From: an uncultured Bacteroides sp.
GTDB lineage: Bacteria; Bacteroidota; Bacteroidia; Bacteroidales; Bacteroidaceae
Assembly: GCF_902491285.1 (NCBI RefSeq)
Contig: NZ_CABUHK010000047.1
Coordinates: 1 to 45,338, forward strand
Reading direction: 5' to 3'
Length of the DNA stretch: 45,338 bases
Shown: positions 37,813 through 45,338 of the stretch, piece after piece
Layout: every line of letters begins with the position of its first letter
How positions within the stretch are numbered: position 1 is the first letter of the stretch
Notes under the pieces: model-generated
Told to the model about the DNA's origin: nothing
What the model saw: only the letters and a program-made list of their open reading frames with translations
The model's database searches: none
Made by a program: the position numbers and the translations under genes

Positions 37813-39660
37813 ATGAAGAGCATTGGGATATTTCTGCTTTTGCAGACTTTTACTCTGCCGCTTTTCGCTCAGACATTGTGGGTGGAAGCAGAACAATTTG
37901 AACATAAAGGCGGATGGGTGGTTGATGCACAATTTATGGACCAGATGGGTTCACCTTACCTGATGGCACATGGGAACGGGCGTCCGGTTGAAGATGCCAC
38001 TACCTCTTTGCAGATAGATAAGGCGGATGATTATCATATATGGATAAGAACTTATAACTGGAACGCTCCATGGAATGACAAGCAGTTTCCCGGAATATTC
38101 AAGCTCTTTATTGATAACAGGCAGGTTGGTGATACTCTTGGAACAACCTTGCAATGGGGATGGCAATATGCCGGAAAGAGACATTTGCAAAAAGGAAGGG
38201 TTCAGATAAAGCTTCACGACCTTACAGGTTTTGCCGGACGTTGTGATGCGATAGTGCTGTCAACGGATGCGGCGCTCAACCTTCCCGCGTCAGGGGAAAA
38301 GTTATCTGTCCTGCGGCGACAATTTTCGGGAGTACAAAAAATAGTTTCTAAAGAAAAATATGACCTTGTTGTAGTCGGTGGTGGTGTTGGCGGATTATGT
38401 ACTTCCATTGCAGCAGCCAGACTAGGGCTGAAAACGTTGATGATACAAAACCGTCCCGTAGTTGGCGGCAATAATAGCCCGGAAGTGTCTATCGGTACGT
38501 TGGGTGGGATTCGTAAAGAACCTTATCCGGAAATAGGGAATGTACTGGCTGAATTAGGTAATATCTACAAGAATTATGCTCTTACGGAGAAAATAATATC
38601 CGCGGAAAAGAATCTTACGGTAGTTTATAATCAACATGTTTTTGCAGTGACTAAACAGGGAGAGCAAATCCATACAGTAATAGCCAAGGATATAATGAGC
38701 GGTAAGGAATATGAATATACAGGAAGTTTCTTCTCTGACTGTACCGGAGATGGAAATCTGGGGTATTTAGCCGGCGCGGATTATAGGATGGGACGTGAAT
38801 TGCGTAGTGAATTCAATGAAGACATGGCGCCTGAGGTAAATGACAGCCTGACATTGGGAGCTACGGTAAAATGGCAGGCACAGCAAACCGATACGTTATC
38901 ATCTTTTCCCACACTGTCTTGGGCAGTGAAGTTTACGGAGAGAACCTGTCAGAAAGTTATGGGCTTTGTCTGGTATTGGGAAACAGGATTCTACAAGAAT
39001 CAGATTACGGATGCCGAACAGATAAGGGATTATTGGTTCCGGGTTATTTATGGCAACTGGTCATACTTGAAGAATAACGCTTCCTTTAAAAGTGAATATG
39101 ATAAATCTGTATTGAACGATGTATCGTATATTTTGGGAAAGAGGGAATCAAGGCGCCTGATGGGAGATTATATGCTCACTCAACGGGATATTTTAGAACA
39201 GAATACCGGATATACGGATGGTGCGGTAGTGGCTACATATAGTATTGACCAACATTTTCCTCATCCGGAGAACTCAGTTTATTTTCCCCGGGAAGAGTTC
39301 CTTTCCGTACAAAAACATAATGATAATCCTATCGGGAAAGTAGAGAATATGGTGGCTGGCAAGAATGTAAACAAGCCCTATTTAATTCCTTTCCGATGTC
39401 TTTACTCCCGGAACATTTCCAATATGTTTATGGCGGGGCGGAATATTAGTGTCACTCGTATTGCCTTGGCTTCTACGCGTGTACAGGGTACAATCGGGAT
39501 GATGGGAGAAGTTGTAGCCATCGGCGCGCTTCTGTGTAAAAAGAAAAAATGCCAGCCTAAGGACATCTATGAGAAATATTTACCTGAACTGAAGAAAGCT
39601 TTGATAAAAGGTATTCCTTCAAAGAACCAGAGAGACTTTAACCCAGTAGACCATTTGTAA
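37813..39660 (+). CDS. Secreted two-domain protein: beta-sandwich plus FAD-dependent oxidoreductase
   Basis: A 615-residue exported protein with an ordinary signal peptide (MKSIGIFLLLQTFTLPLFAQ). Residues about 22-160 form a carbohydrate-binding-like beta domain (LWVEAEQFEHKGGWVVDAQF; YHIWIRTYNWN), and 180-600 a FAD_oxidored domain with GGGVGG at 189-194, RPVVGGNNSPEV, DCTGDGNLGYLAGADYRMG and FMAGRNISVTRIALASTRVQG. The frame is open upstream, and an ATG at 37777 would overlap the preceding gene by 23 bp and add 12 residues; 37813 gives the cleaner signal. It is related to the previous gene in the flavin domain but not a recent copy. Reaction unknown. Confidence 0.87.
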   Translation: MKSIGIFLLLQTFTLPLFAQTLWVEAEQFEHKGGWVVDAQFMDQMGSPYLMAHGNGRPVEDATTSLQIDKADDYHIWIRTYNWNAPWNDKQFPGIFKLFIDNRQVGDTLGTTLQWGWQYAGKRHLQKGRVQIKLHDLTGFAGRCDAIVLSTDAALNLPASGEKLSVLRRQFSGVQKIVSKEKYDLVVVGGGVGGLCTSIAAARLGLKTLMIQNRPVVGGNNSPEVSIGTLGGIRKEPYPEIGNVLAELGNIYKNYALTEKIISAEKNLTVVYNQHVFAVTKQGEQIHTVIAKDIMSGKEYEYTGSFFSDCTGDGNLGYLAGADYRMGRELRSEFNEDMAPEVNDSLTLGATVKWQAQQTDTLSSFPTLSWAVKFTERTCQKVMGFVWYWETGFYKNQITDAEQIRDYWFRVIYGNWSYLKNNASFKSEYDKSVLNDVSYILGKRESRRLMGDYMLTQRDILEQNTGYTDGAVVATYSIDQHFPHPENSVYFPREEFLSVQKHNDNPIGKVENMVAGKNVNKPYLIPFRCLYSRNISNMFMAGRNISVTRIALASTRVQGTIGMMGEVVAIGALLCKKKKCQPKDIYEKYLPELKKALIKGIPSKNQRDFNPVDHL

Positions 39661-39673
39661 ACTATCAACTAAT

Positions 39674-42600
39674 ATGAAACATAATACTTATCTTCTATTT
39701 TTCTTTTTGTTCCTGCTTGGAATGTCCGATAACTTATGGGCACAAGCCGAAAGTGACCCCAAAGTAAGGTTGCAGGCAATTGATATGCAACGGGTAAAAG
39801 AGATTGCAGATATGTTGCCGGATGTTCCGTTCGGATTGGGCGACACTTACAAGAACCGTACAGTCTGGGATAAACTATATGCTACGGGCAAATATAAAAA
39901 AACAATGAATGAAGCGGAAAAGATGCTTCGTGAGGGATTTCCTGTTTGGGACCAGAAATTATATGACCGGGTATTTACCGATGGAGATACACAATCGGGA
40001 AAGGATATGATAAATAACCGTTTAAAATGCTTATCCATTTTGGTGTGGGCAGAGTGTCTGGAGAATAAGGAACGCTTCACTAAAATGGTAAAGGATGCTA
40101 TTTATGATATTATGAAGCAAAAAACCTGGGTGAATCCGAAACATTATTATAAACACAATTATAAAGGATTCGTTGAACTGGCTACTGCACTCAATGCAGT
40201 CCATCTTTCTCAGGCTGTTTATTTGCTTGATGACAAACTGCCCGCCAAGTTGCGTACCGATTTGCTGTCAGAACTCTATACTCGTGCTTTTAATCCTTTG
40301 ATGGGAACTATCACCGGTAAAAATAAAGACCACTGGTGGTTAACCGGTACTAATAACTGGAATGCAGCTTGTCTGGACGGAGTAACTTGTGCGGCATTGA
40401 CATTAATACCGGATAAACAGGAACGGGCTAAATACGCCGCTATCGCCGAACGATATATTCAGAACTTTATTGCCGGTTTCTTGGACGATGGTTATTGTAC
40501 GGAAGGATTAGGGTATTACAACTTTGGAATGATGCATTATATTACGCTTCGTGAAAAATTATGGTTGGATACGGGTGGGAAGCTGGACTTGTTTCAGCAG
40601 TCTCCGGAAAAAATCTATAAAATAGCTTGCTTTCCTTCTAATTTGGAAATTATCAATGGGATATATCCGGCTATTGCGGATTGTAAAACAGGAAGTTCTC
40701 CTTCCCGGAATATAATGCGTTATTTGAATAGAACAGTGGGACTACAGTTACCTTCTGATAAATATTACAATGAGGGACTGACATTCAATATGAGCGATTG
40801 CATTATTAATGTATTTCCACGTGCAACGAAATTGGGTAAACAAACAGCAATGAATAAGGAAAAAGAAACTTTACGTTCTTATTTTCCTGATGGTGGTTTG
40901 TTGATAGTACGCACTGACCCGGATTCGACTTGCAAGATGGGAGTTGCTTTAAAGGGTGGAAATAACAATGAACATCACAATCACAATGATATAGGTTCAT
41001 ATACAATGGTAGTCGGGAAAGAAACGATGATTGAAGACCCAGGTCTGGTTCCTTACGATAGCCGCACGTTCAGCCCGGAACGCTATACGGCATTTAAAAC
41101 CTTGGCTTCTTATGGACATCCTGTACCTTATATAGCCGGTACGGAACAGATTGATGGTAGAAAGGCGGAAGCAAAGATAATAAAGACTGACTTCTCAGAG
41201 GGGACGGACATCTTTGCATTTGATTTCACTTCAGCCTATCCGGTACCTTCTTTAAAGAAGCTGACTCGTACATTTATTTTCCACCGTGCCGGTGAACAAC
41301 CTGCTTTGGAGGTAGTGGATAATTATTCTTTCTCGAAACCCGAGGCTTTTGAGACAGCCCTTATTACTCGTGCCAAATGGCAGAAGAGTGGAGAAAATAT
41401 ACTCTTATTGATGCGTGGAAAAGAAAGAGTACAGGTTGACATTGATGCAGATGGATGTACTTTTGATATAAAAGAAGAAGTGATAAGCGAAAAAGGGCAG
41501 CCTTATACTCGTTTAGGAATTGTGTTGAGAGATAAAAGGGCTGAGGGTAAGATAAAAGTTTCTTATAGAGTTTTGGAAAAGGAACGTCCTGCGGCAATGC
41601 TTTGGAATTATGAGAATATGCTTCGTATAAAGAAAGGTTTGAAAGCGGGAGACAAAACTTATGAGTTGCCCTACAAACAACTGATAAAGGAAGCTACGGC
41701 TTTGTTGAAGTGCAAAGCTCCTTCGGTAATGGATAAGCCGGACGAGTGTGTGGCGATTAGCGGCAACAAACACGATTTTATTACGGTAGGAAAATACAGT
41801 TGGCCGAATCCGGATACTCCTGACGGAAAACCCTGGTTTCAAAAGGATGGCGTTCGTAATCCTAATTATAAAAAGTATGATGCTACGTATCAGGTACAGA
41901 TGTGCAAGAATGTGGTTAGGTTGAGTACCGCTTATTTCTTCAGTGACGATGAGCGGTTTGCAAAGAAGGCAGTCGAACACTTAAAGGTCTGGTTTATCAA
42001 TGCGAATTCAAAGATGACTCCTCATTTGCTGTATGCACAAGTTATTCCTGGTAATGACGGTGACATGGGACATGCAGCCGGAATAATCGAAGGGCGTATT
42101 TTTGTTGACGTACTGAGTTCGATAGGCTTGCTGGAATCTTCATCCTGTTATACGGAACGGGTGGATAGTGATTTGAAAGTATGGTTCCGTAAATTTAATA
42201 CCTGGCTTACGACAAGTAAAGTCGGTAAAGAGGAAAGCCGAACCAGGAATAACCATGCCGTTGCATATGATGAACTGCTTATTTCTATATCCTTGTTTTT
42301 AGGTGACAATGATGCTGCTTTCAAATTGATTGACGGACTTCACTCCAAGCGGTTGTATAAACAAATAGAACCTAACGGCAAAATGCCTTTGGAATTGGCA
42401 CGCTCTTTAGGACATTCGTATTCAGAATATAATCTTATCCATATGCTTGAGATTTGTGAAATGGCAAAACCATTGCTTCCTGCTCTTTATCATCGTACGT
42501 CGGATGACGGAAGATGCATTGGTAAGGCGCTCGATTTTATAGCTACTTATCAAGGTAAAACAGAGAAAGAGTTTGCTCCTTACAGGCAGATTAGCGGCTG

Positions 42601-42733
42601 GGATAATTCGCAGCAACAAGTTTGCTGGTTGCTATACAGGGCAAGACATTTTGACCCTTCCAGGAATTACGAAGAACTTTTCCGTAAATATTGGATTGAG
42701 AAGCCCGGACACATAAATTTATTACTTTATTAG
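39674..42733 (+). CDS. Bimodular polysaccharide lyase: heparinase II/III type fused to alginate-lyase type
   Basis: A 1019-residue secreted protein (signal peptide to about residue 24, LWAQ). Residues about 60-640 look like a heparinase II/III-type lyase: an alpha/alpha toroid with TNNWNAACLDG (Asn228), GLGYYNFGMMHY (Tyr281/282), then a beta domain with the hallmark EHHNHNDIGSYTM (His434-His437, Asp439) and EDPG. Residues about 660-1015 match the alginate_lyase alpha/alpha toroid (SWPNPDTPDGKPW; RNNHAVAYDELL with Asn859-Asn860-His861; GHSYSEYNL with Tyr916). Both halves keep plausible Asn/His/Tyr catalytic sets, so both may be active. Beta-elimination of a uronate glycan would yield the unsaturated ends that GH105 removes. 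The polymer is not identifiable from sequence. Last gene of the operon, followed by a terminator. Confidence 0.87.
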   Translation: MKHNTYLLFFFLFLLGMSDNLWAQAESDPKVRLQAIDMQRVKEIADMLPDVPFGLGDTYKNRTVWDKLYATGKYKKTMNEAEKMLREGFPVWDQKLYDRVFTDGDTQSGKDMINNRLKCLSILVWAECLENKERFTKMVKDAIYDIMKQKTWVNPKHYYKHNYKGFVELATALNAVHLSQAVYLLDDKLPAKLRTDLLSELYTRAFNPLMGTITGKNKDHWWLTGTNNWNAACLDGVTCAALTLIPDKQERAKYAAIAERYIQNFIAGFLDDGYCTEGLGYYNFGMMHYITLREKLWLDTGGKLDLFQQSPEKIYKIACFPSNLEIINGIYPAIADCKTGSSPSRNIMRYLNRTVGLQLPSDKYYNEGLTFNMSDCIINVFPRATKLGKQTAMNKEKETLRSYFPDGGLLIVRTDPDSTCKMGVALKGGNNNEHHNHNDIGSYTMVVGKETMIEDPGLVPYDSRTFSPERYTAFKTLASYGHPVPYIAGTEQIDGRKAEAKIIKTDFSEGTDIFAFDFTSAYPVPSLKKLTRTFIFHRAGEQPALEVVDNYSFSKPEAFETALITRAKWQKSGENILLLMRGKERVQVDIDADGCTFDIKEEVISEKGQPYTRLGIVLRDKRAEGKIKVSYRVLEKERPAAMLWNYENMLRIKKGLKAGDKTYELPYKQLIKEATALLKCKAPSVMDKPDECVAISGNKHDFITVGKYSWPNPDTPDGKPWFQKDGVRNPNYKKYDATYQVQMCKNVVRLSTAYFFSDDERFAKKAVEHLKVWFINANSKMTPHLLYAQVIPGNDGDMGHAAGIIEGRIFVDVLSSIGLLESSSCYTERVDSDLKVWFRKFNTWLTTSKVGKEESRTRNNHAVAYDELLISISLFLGDNDAAFKLIDGLHSKRLYKQIEPNGKMPLELARSLGHSYSEYNLIHMLEICEMAKPLLPALYHRTSDDGRCIGKALDFIATYQGKTEKEFAPYRQISGWDNSQQQVCWLLYRARHFDPSRNYEELFRKYWIEKPGHINLLLY

Positions 42734-42748
42734 ACTTGATGTAAACGC

Positions 42749-42793
42749 AAAAAAGCCATCCCCGGAATAGACGAAGTGGGGATGGCTTTTTTT
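42749..42793. terminator. Bidirectional terminator after the second PUL (copy of 22274)
   Basis: AAAAAAGCCATCCCC on the left arm and GGGGATGGCTTTTTT on the right arm form a perfect stem of about 15 bp, with A- and T-runs on both sides. It separates the rightward lyase gene (stop 42733) from the leftward small gene (stop 42847). Stem and loop match the terminator at 22274-22315 except for about one base at the start of the right arm (GTGGGG versus GTAGGG). Confidence 0.9.
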
Positions 42794-42846
42794 GTAGTGT
42801 GCTTACTATTATTCGGCAGACTATGTCCTGCTTGTTGTTGGCAAGG

Positions 42847-43113
42847 TTATTCCTTGACAGGCTCAGCCGGTTTGTCTTTGGATGCAGTGTCTTTCACTAC
42901 TGTATCATTGACAAAAGCGGTTGGTGCACTCAGTTCCGTTTTCACAGGTTCGTCTTTGGTTACAGTATCTTTCACTACTGTATCGTTAACGATAAGTGCG
43001 GCATTAACTCTTGCCTGGGCTGTCACAGCTTCTGCAGAGTTCTGAGCCTTTACAAGGAATGAACCACCACAAACAAACATAAACATTGCTACTACTAATA
43101 CTAATTTCTTCAT
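42847..43113 (-). CDS. Small secreted protein with two Asp/Lys-rich repeats
   Basis: An 88-residue product I do not recognise. A signal peptide is clear (MKKLVLVVAMFMFVCGGSFLVKA, cleavage near residue 23). The mature part is about 65 residues, low in complexity, and contains an exact nine-residue repeat, VNDTVVKDT, at 42-50 and 68-76, each followed by a TKDEP/SKDKP segment. The DNA is repetitive too, seen as two similar blocks near 42890-42920 and 42960-42995. It has no membrane anchor or catalytic motif. It lies alone between two strong hairpins, so it probably has its own promoter, which I could not identify. Real coding is supported by the signal peptide and the protein-level repeat, but function is unknown. 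Confidence 0.7.
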   Translation of the reverse strand: MKKLVLVVAMFMFVCGGSFLVKAQNSAEAVTAQARVNAALIVNDTVVKDTVTKDEPVKTELSAPTAFVNDTVVKDTASKDKPAEPVKE

Positions 43114-43317
43114 AATCGTTTGCTTTAATGATAATTAGACATATGTTTTCAATTCTCTTTTGTGTTAAGGAATCGGTTATTGCTTTTACATTAACGTCTA
43201 ATAAAGGTCAAAGTGCGTGCCAAAGAAAATAAGATGCTTGTAAAACGCTGATAAATAATTGGATAATAAAGAATTTGGATAATGCACAGGTGTGGAAAGC
43301 AATGGGGAATATGTGGA

Positions 43318-43364
43318 AAGTGTGGCGGGGAGTGTGGAATAAATCCACACTCCCCGCCACACTT
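43318..43364. terminator. Perfect 21-bp inverted repeat downstream of the sulfatase
   Basis: Left arm 43318-43338 and right arm 43344-43364 are exact reverse complements (AAGTGTGGCGGGGAGTGTGGA type) around a 5-nt loop (43339-43343). It is GC-rich and lies about 30 bp past the leftward sulfatase stop (43395). There is no long U-tract after the stem in either direction, so a classic intrinsic terminator is not certain; it could be a 3'-end stabiliser. TGTGGAAAG is also repeated just upstream (43290-43320). Confidence 0.65.
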
Positions 43365-43394
43365 TATGTTTAGGACGCTCTTTTACTAAACGGG

Positions 43395-44951
43395 CTAATT
43401 GGTTTCATCCGGCCACGGGCAGGGTTTTCCCGTAGCTTTGACAGTTGGGCGTTGTGCGTCTACTTTCCTCAAGTAGCTGCCTAGTTCTTTGGATAGTTTT
43501 TTCACAATGTCCGGGTGTTGTGCGCTGAGGTCATTGCTTTCACCTATATCATTCGGGATATTGAATAATTCTTTTTTTCCGCTGCCATAATAATAAATCA
43601 ATTTCCAGTCTCCGTTGCGGACTGCACAGTTGAAGTTGATACCCGGTCCGTCATTTCCCCAGTTGTTGGGCATGTTCCAGAAAAGGCTGCGTCCTTTGGA
43701 TGGATTACCTGTCTGTTTCAGTAAAGGCAGAAAACTGATTCCGTCTATCGGCTGGACTGTTCTATATTTCTTAATTCCTGCCATTTCAAGAATAGTGGGA
43801 TAGAAGTCTTCAATCAGTAAGTAGTTATTGCATTTACTGCTCGGAGCCACCACTCCCGGCCAACTGACAATCATTGGTTCGCGGATACCACCTTCATAAG
43901 TCGAACCTTTCCCACTGTTTAACGGATAGTTTTGTGTATGCAACTTTCCGTCACGCCATCCGGATTCCGAAGCCAGTCCACCGTTATCACTCATAAAGAT
44001 GATAACAGTATTGTCGGCTTCTCCATTCTTCTCCAACCAGTCCATTAAATCGCCTAAACTCTTATCCATTCCTTCGATAAGGGTGGCATAAGCGGCTTCG
44101 TGGTCGGTCATACCTTTTTTCTTGTATTTATCGTAGAAACGCATGTCTTTGTTTAGAGGGATATGGATAGCATATTGAGCCATATACAAATAGAAAGGCT
44201 GATTGTATTTCTTGGCTTTGTCCAGTGCTTTGATAGCTTCCAAAGTTAAAGCTTCGGTGACAAACGTTTCCGTACCCCAGTACTTCTCGAGTCCGGGGAC
44301 AGCCATGAGTGAGATCGGTTTTCCGTCTTTGGTATGTCCGTAGTTCTCTTCTCCGAGATAGCTGGCAAGTCCGCCGGCAGCATGTCCGGCTATGTTTACC
44401 TCGAATCCCCAATGGTGCGGGTCTTCTCCCGGAGTATCAATAGAACCGAAATGGGCTTTTCCGCAATGGATGGTATGATAACCGCTGTCCTTTAAGATTT
44501 GTACGAAAGAAGTCCCTACAAAGGTATTGTTGGTACCTGGCACTTGGCTGACACCGTTATAATTCCAGTCGGGAACAGCCAGCAGACTGTCCTTGCGGTC
44601 TGTCATCGTGTTTTTTTGCAGTGTCCAGTTGGTAACGCGGTGGCGTGCTGCATTCGTTCCGGTGATGAGGCTGCATCGGGTAGGGGAACTAATGCTGCTG
44701 GCATACGCCTGGGTGAACATCATTCCTTGGCGAGCCAACCGTTCCATGTTCGGAGTCTCGTACAGTTCGTTGTAATGCGTCTTTTGTGTCCAAAAAGGAA
44801 GTGACGTGTCCTGCCATCCCATATCATCCACCATAAAGAGGATGATATTCGGGCGTTTGTCCGTACGTTTGGTTTGTACGTTGCCTTGTGCTTGCAGGCT
44901 GGTTGCCGCAAGCGGCACGAGTGCGAGGGGAAATAATGTCTTTTTATTCAT
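43395..44951 (-). CDS. S-type (serine) sulfatase, formylglycine-dependent, family S1
   Basis: A 518-residue secreted arylsulfatase-like enzyme (signal peptide to about residue 22, SLQAQG). The activation motif is SSPTR at 88-92 with Ser88, not Cys, at the formylglycine position, so it needs the radical-SAM maturase (anSME) typical of Bacteroides. Metal-site residues include Asp42-Asp43 (MVDDMGWQDTS) and a later MSDNGGLASESG. The natural substrate is unknown. A GH29 fucosidase remnant begins 29 bp upstream in the same direction, suggesting the two once formed an operon for a sulfated, fucosylated host glycan. Full length for the family. Confidence 0.94.
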   Translation of the reverse strand: MNKKTLFPLALVPLAATSLQAQGNVQTKRTDKRPNIILFMVDDMGWQDTSLPFWTQKTHYNELYETPNMERLARQGMMFTQAYASSISSPTRCSLITGTNAARHRVTNWTLQKNTMTDRKDSLLAVPDWNYNGVSQVPGTNNTFVGTSFVQILKDSGYHTIHCGKAHFGSIDTPGEDPHHWGFEVNIAGHAAGGLASYLGEENYGHTKDGKPISLMAVPGLEKYWGTETFVTEALTLEAIKALDKAKKYNQPFYLYMAQYAIHIPLNKDMRFYDKYKKKGMTDHEAAYATLIEGMDKSLGDLMDWLEKNGEADNTVIIFMSDNGGLASESGWRDGKLHTQNYPLNSGKGSTYEGGIREPMIVSWPGVVAPSSKCNNYLLIEDFYPTILEMAGIKKYRTVQPIDGISFLPLLKQTGNPSKGRSLFWNMPNNWGNDGPGINFNCAVRNGDWKLIYYYGSGKKELFNIPNDIGESNDLSAQHPDIVKKLSKELGSYLRKVDAQRPTVKATGKPCPWPDETN

Positions 44952-44980
44952 GGAGGAAAGTTTAGTGTTATTTCTTTATT

Positions 44981-45338
44981 TTAATAATGCTGGGCTTTTG
45001 GGGCTTTTTTTACTCTATGGAATATGGACTGAAATTGATAATATCCGGCAGCTTTAGCGGCTTCTACCCATTGGTCGGTGTCTAATTCTGTCGGGTTGAA
45101 AATATTATAATCTTCAATGGGGTTGATACGGTTGTTACCTTGTCCGTAACGAATACTGTCGAATACGTGTAAATCGTAATGAAACACAGCACCCATCTCT
45201 GCTTCGTGCCATTTCAATTGATGATGTTTGGGGACAGGGATGCCCTGTTCTTGTGCGATTCCGTAGATGGAGAAAAAGAAAATTATTGCTGTCCGATAAA
45301 ACTCAGAAAACGCGATACAGTATGGCTCGAACGCTGAT
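44981..45338 (-). pseudogene. Truncated GH29 alpha-L-fucosidase (partial at window edge)
   Basis: Only the N-terminal part of a GH29 enzyme is present. The frame is open to the window edge and includes a signal-like segment (YRTAIIFFFSIYGIAQEQ), then WHEAEMGAVFHYDLHVFDS and NRINPIEDYNIFNPTELDTD, which fit GH29. After AAKAAG (near 45036) the family sequence stops. The remaining 20 residues (YYQFQSIFHRVKKAPKAQHY) are unlike what normally follows (a FAVLTA-type segment and the catalytic Asp), and no other frame resumes it. With no barrel core or nucleophile it cannot be active. The true start lies outside the window; no ATG, GTG or TTG suitable for a signal peptide is seen in frame before the edge. 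A deletion inside the gene is the simplest explanation. Confidence 0.72.

Noticed and set aside
36399..39660. The two FAD oxidoreductases as a single gene split by a frameshift
   Set aside because: Each has its own export signal and its own complete GGGxxG flavin-binding motif, so they are separate genes.
42799..43062. Plus-strand open frames opposite the small repeat protein
   Set aside because: They show apparent repeats only because the minus-strand coding DNA is repeated; the minus-strand frame has the signal peptide.
44128..44412. Open frame inside the sulfatase in another frame
   Set aside because: Shadow of the sulfatase coding sequence with no supporting motif.

Overview
The window is Bacteroidales DNA, most likely a gut Bacteroides. 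It carries paired SusC/SusD genes with SusE-like and other surface lipoproteins, two hybrid two-component regulators, many secreted glycoside hydrolases, an S-type sulfatase, and TAnnTTTG promoter boxes. No rRNA, tRNA, insertion sequence, integrase or CRISPR array was seen. The window consists of two polysaccharide utilisation loci (PULs) and the edge of a third sugar-degradation cluster.

Region 1 (1-369) has no gene. It holds nine short palindromes spaced exactly 22 bp apart, which is the most unusual pure-DNA signal here. Region 2 (370-22254) is an alpha-mannan PUL resembling the yeast-mannan loci of B. thetaiotaomicron. A leftward operon encodes GH92 alpha-mannosidase, an endonuclease/exonuclease/phosphatase-fold lipoprotein, GH76 endo-alpha-1,6-mannanase and GH125 exo-alpha-1,6-mannosidase. 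A divergent hybrid sensor/regulator follows, then a rightward operon of a LamG lipoprotein, a SusE-like lipoprotein, a surface GH76 lipoprotein, SusC, SusD and a second LamG lipoprotein. The reading is: surface GH76 cuts the alpha-1,6 backbone, the lipoproteins and SusCD capture and import fragments, and the periplasmic GH92, GH76, GH125 and phosphatase-like proteins finish the job.

Region 3 (22327-42733) is a second, more AT-rich PUL for an unidentified, probably uronic-acid-containing glycan. It has a GH3 enzyme facing left, a second hybrid regulator, and one long rightward operon: GH105 unsaturated uronyl hydrolase, a DUF5018-like lipoprotein, SusC, SusD, a fasciclin-like lipoprotein, two FAD-dependent oxidoreductases, and a 1019-residue protein joining a heparinase II/III-type lyase to an alginate-lyase-type domain. 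Secreted flavin oxidoreductases, a two-domain lyase and GH105 in one operon suggest an oxidation-plus-elimination route, and make this the best candidate for a new system. Both PUL operons end in near-identical bidirectional terminators.

Region 4 (42847-45338) is leftward: a small secreted repeat protein, a large perfect inverted repeat, an S-type sulfatase, and the start of a GH29 alpha-L-fucosidase that breaks off after about 100 recognisable residues and looks like a deletion remnant.
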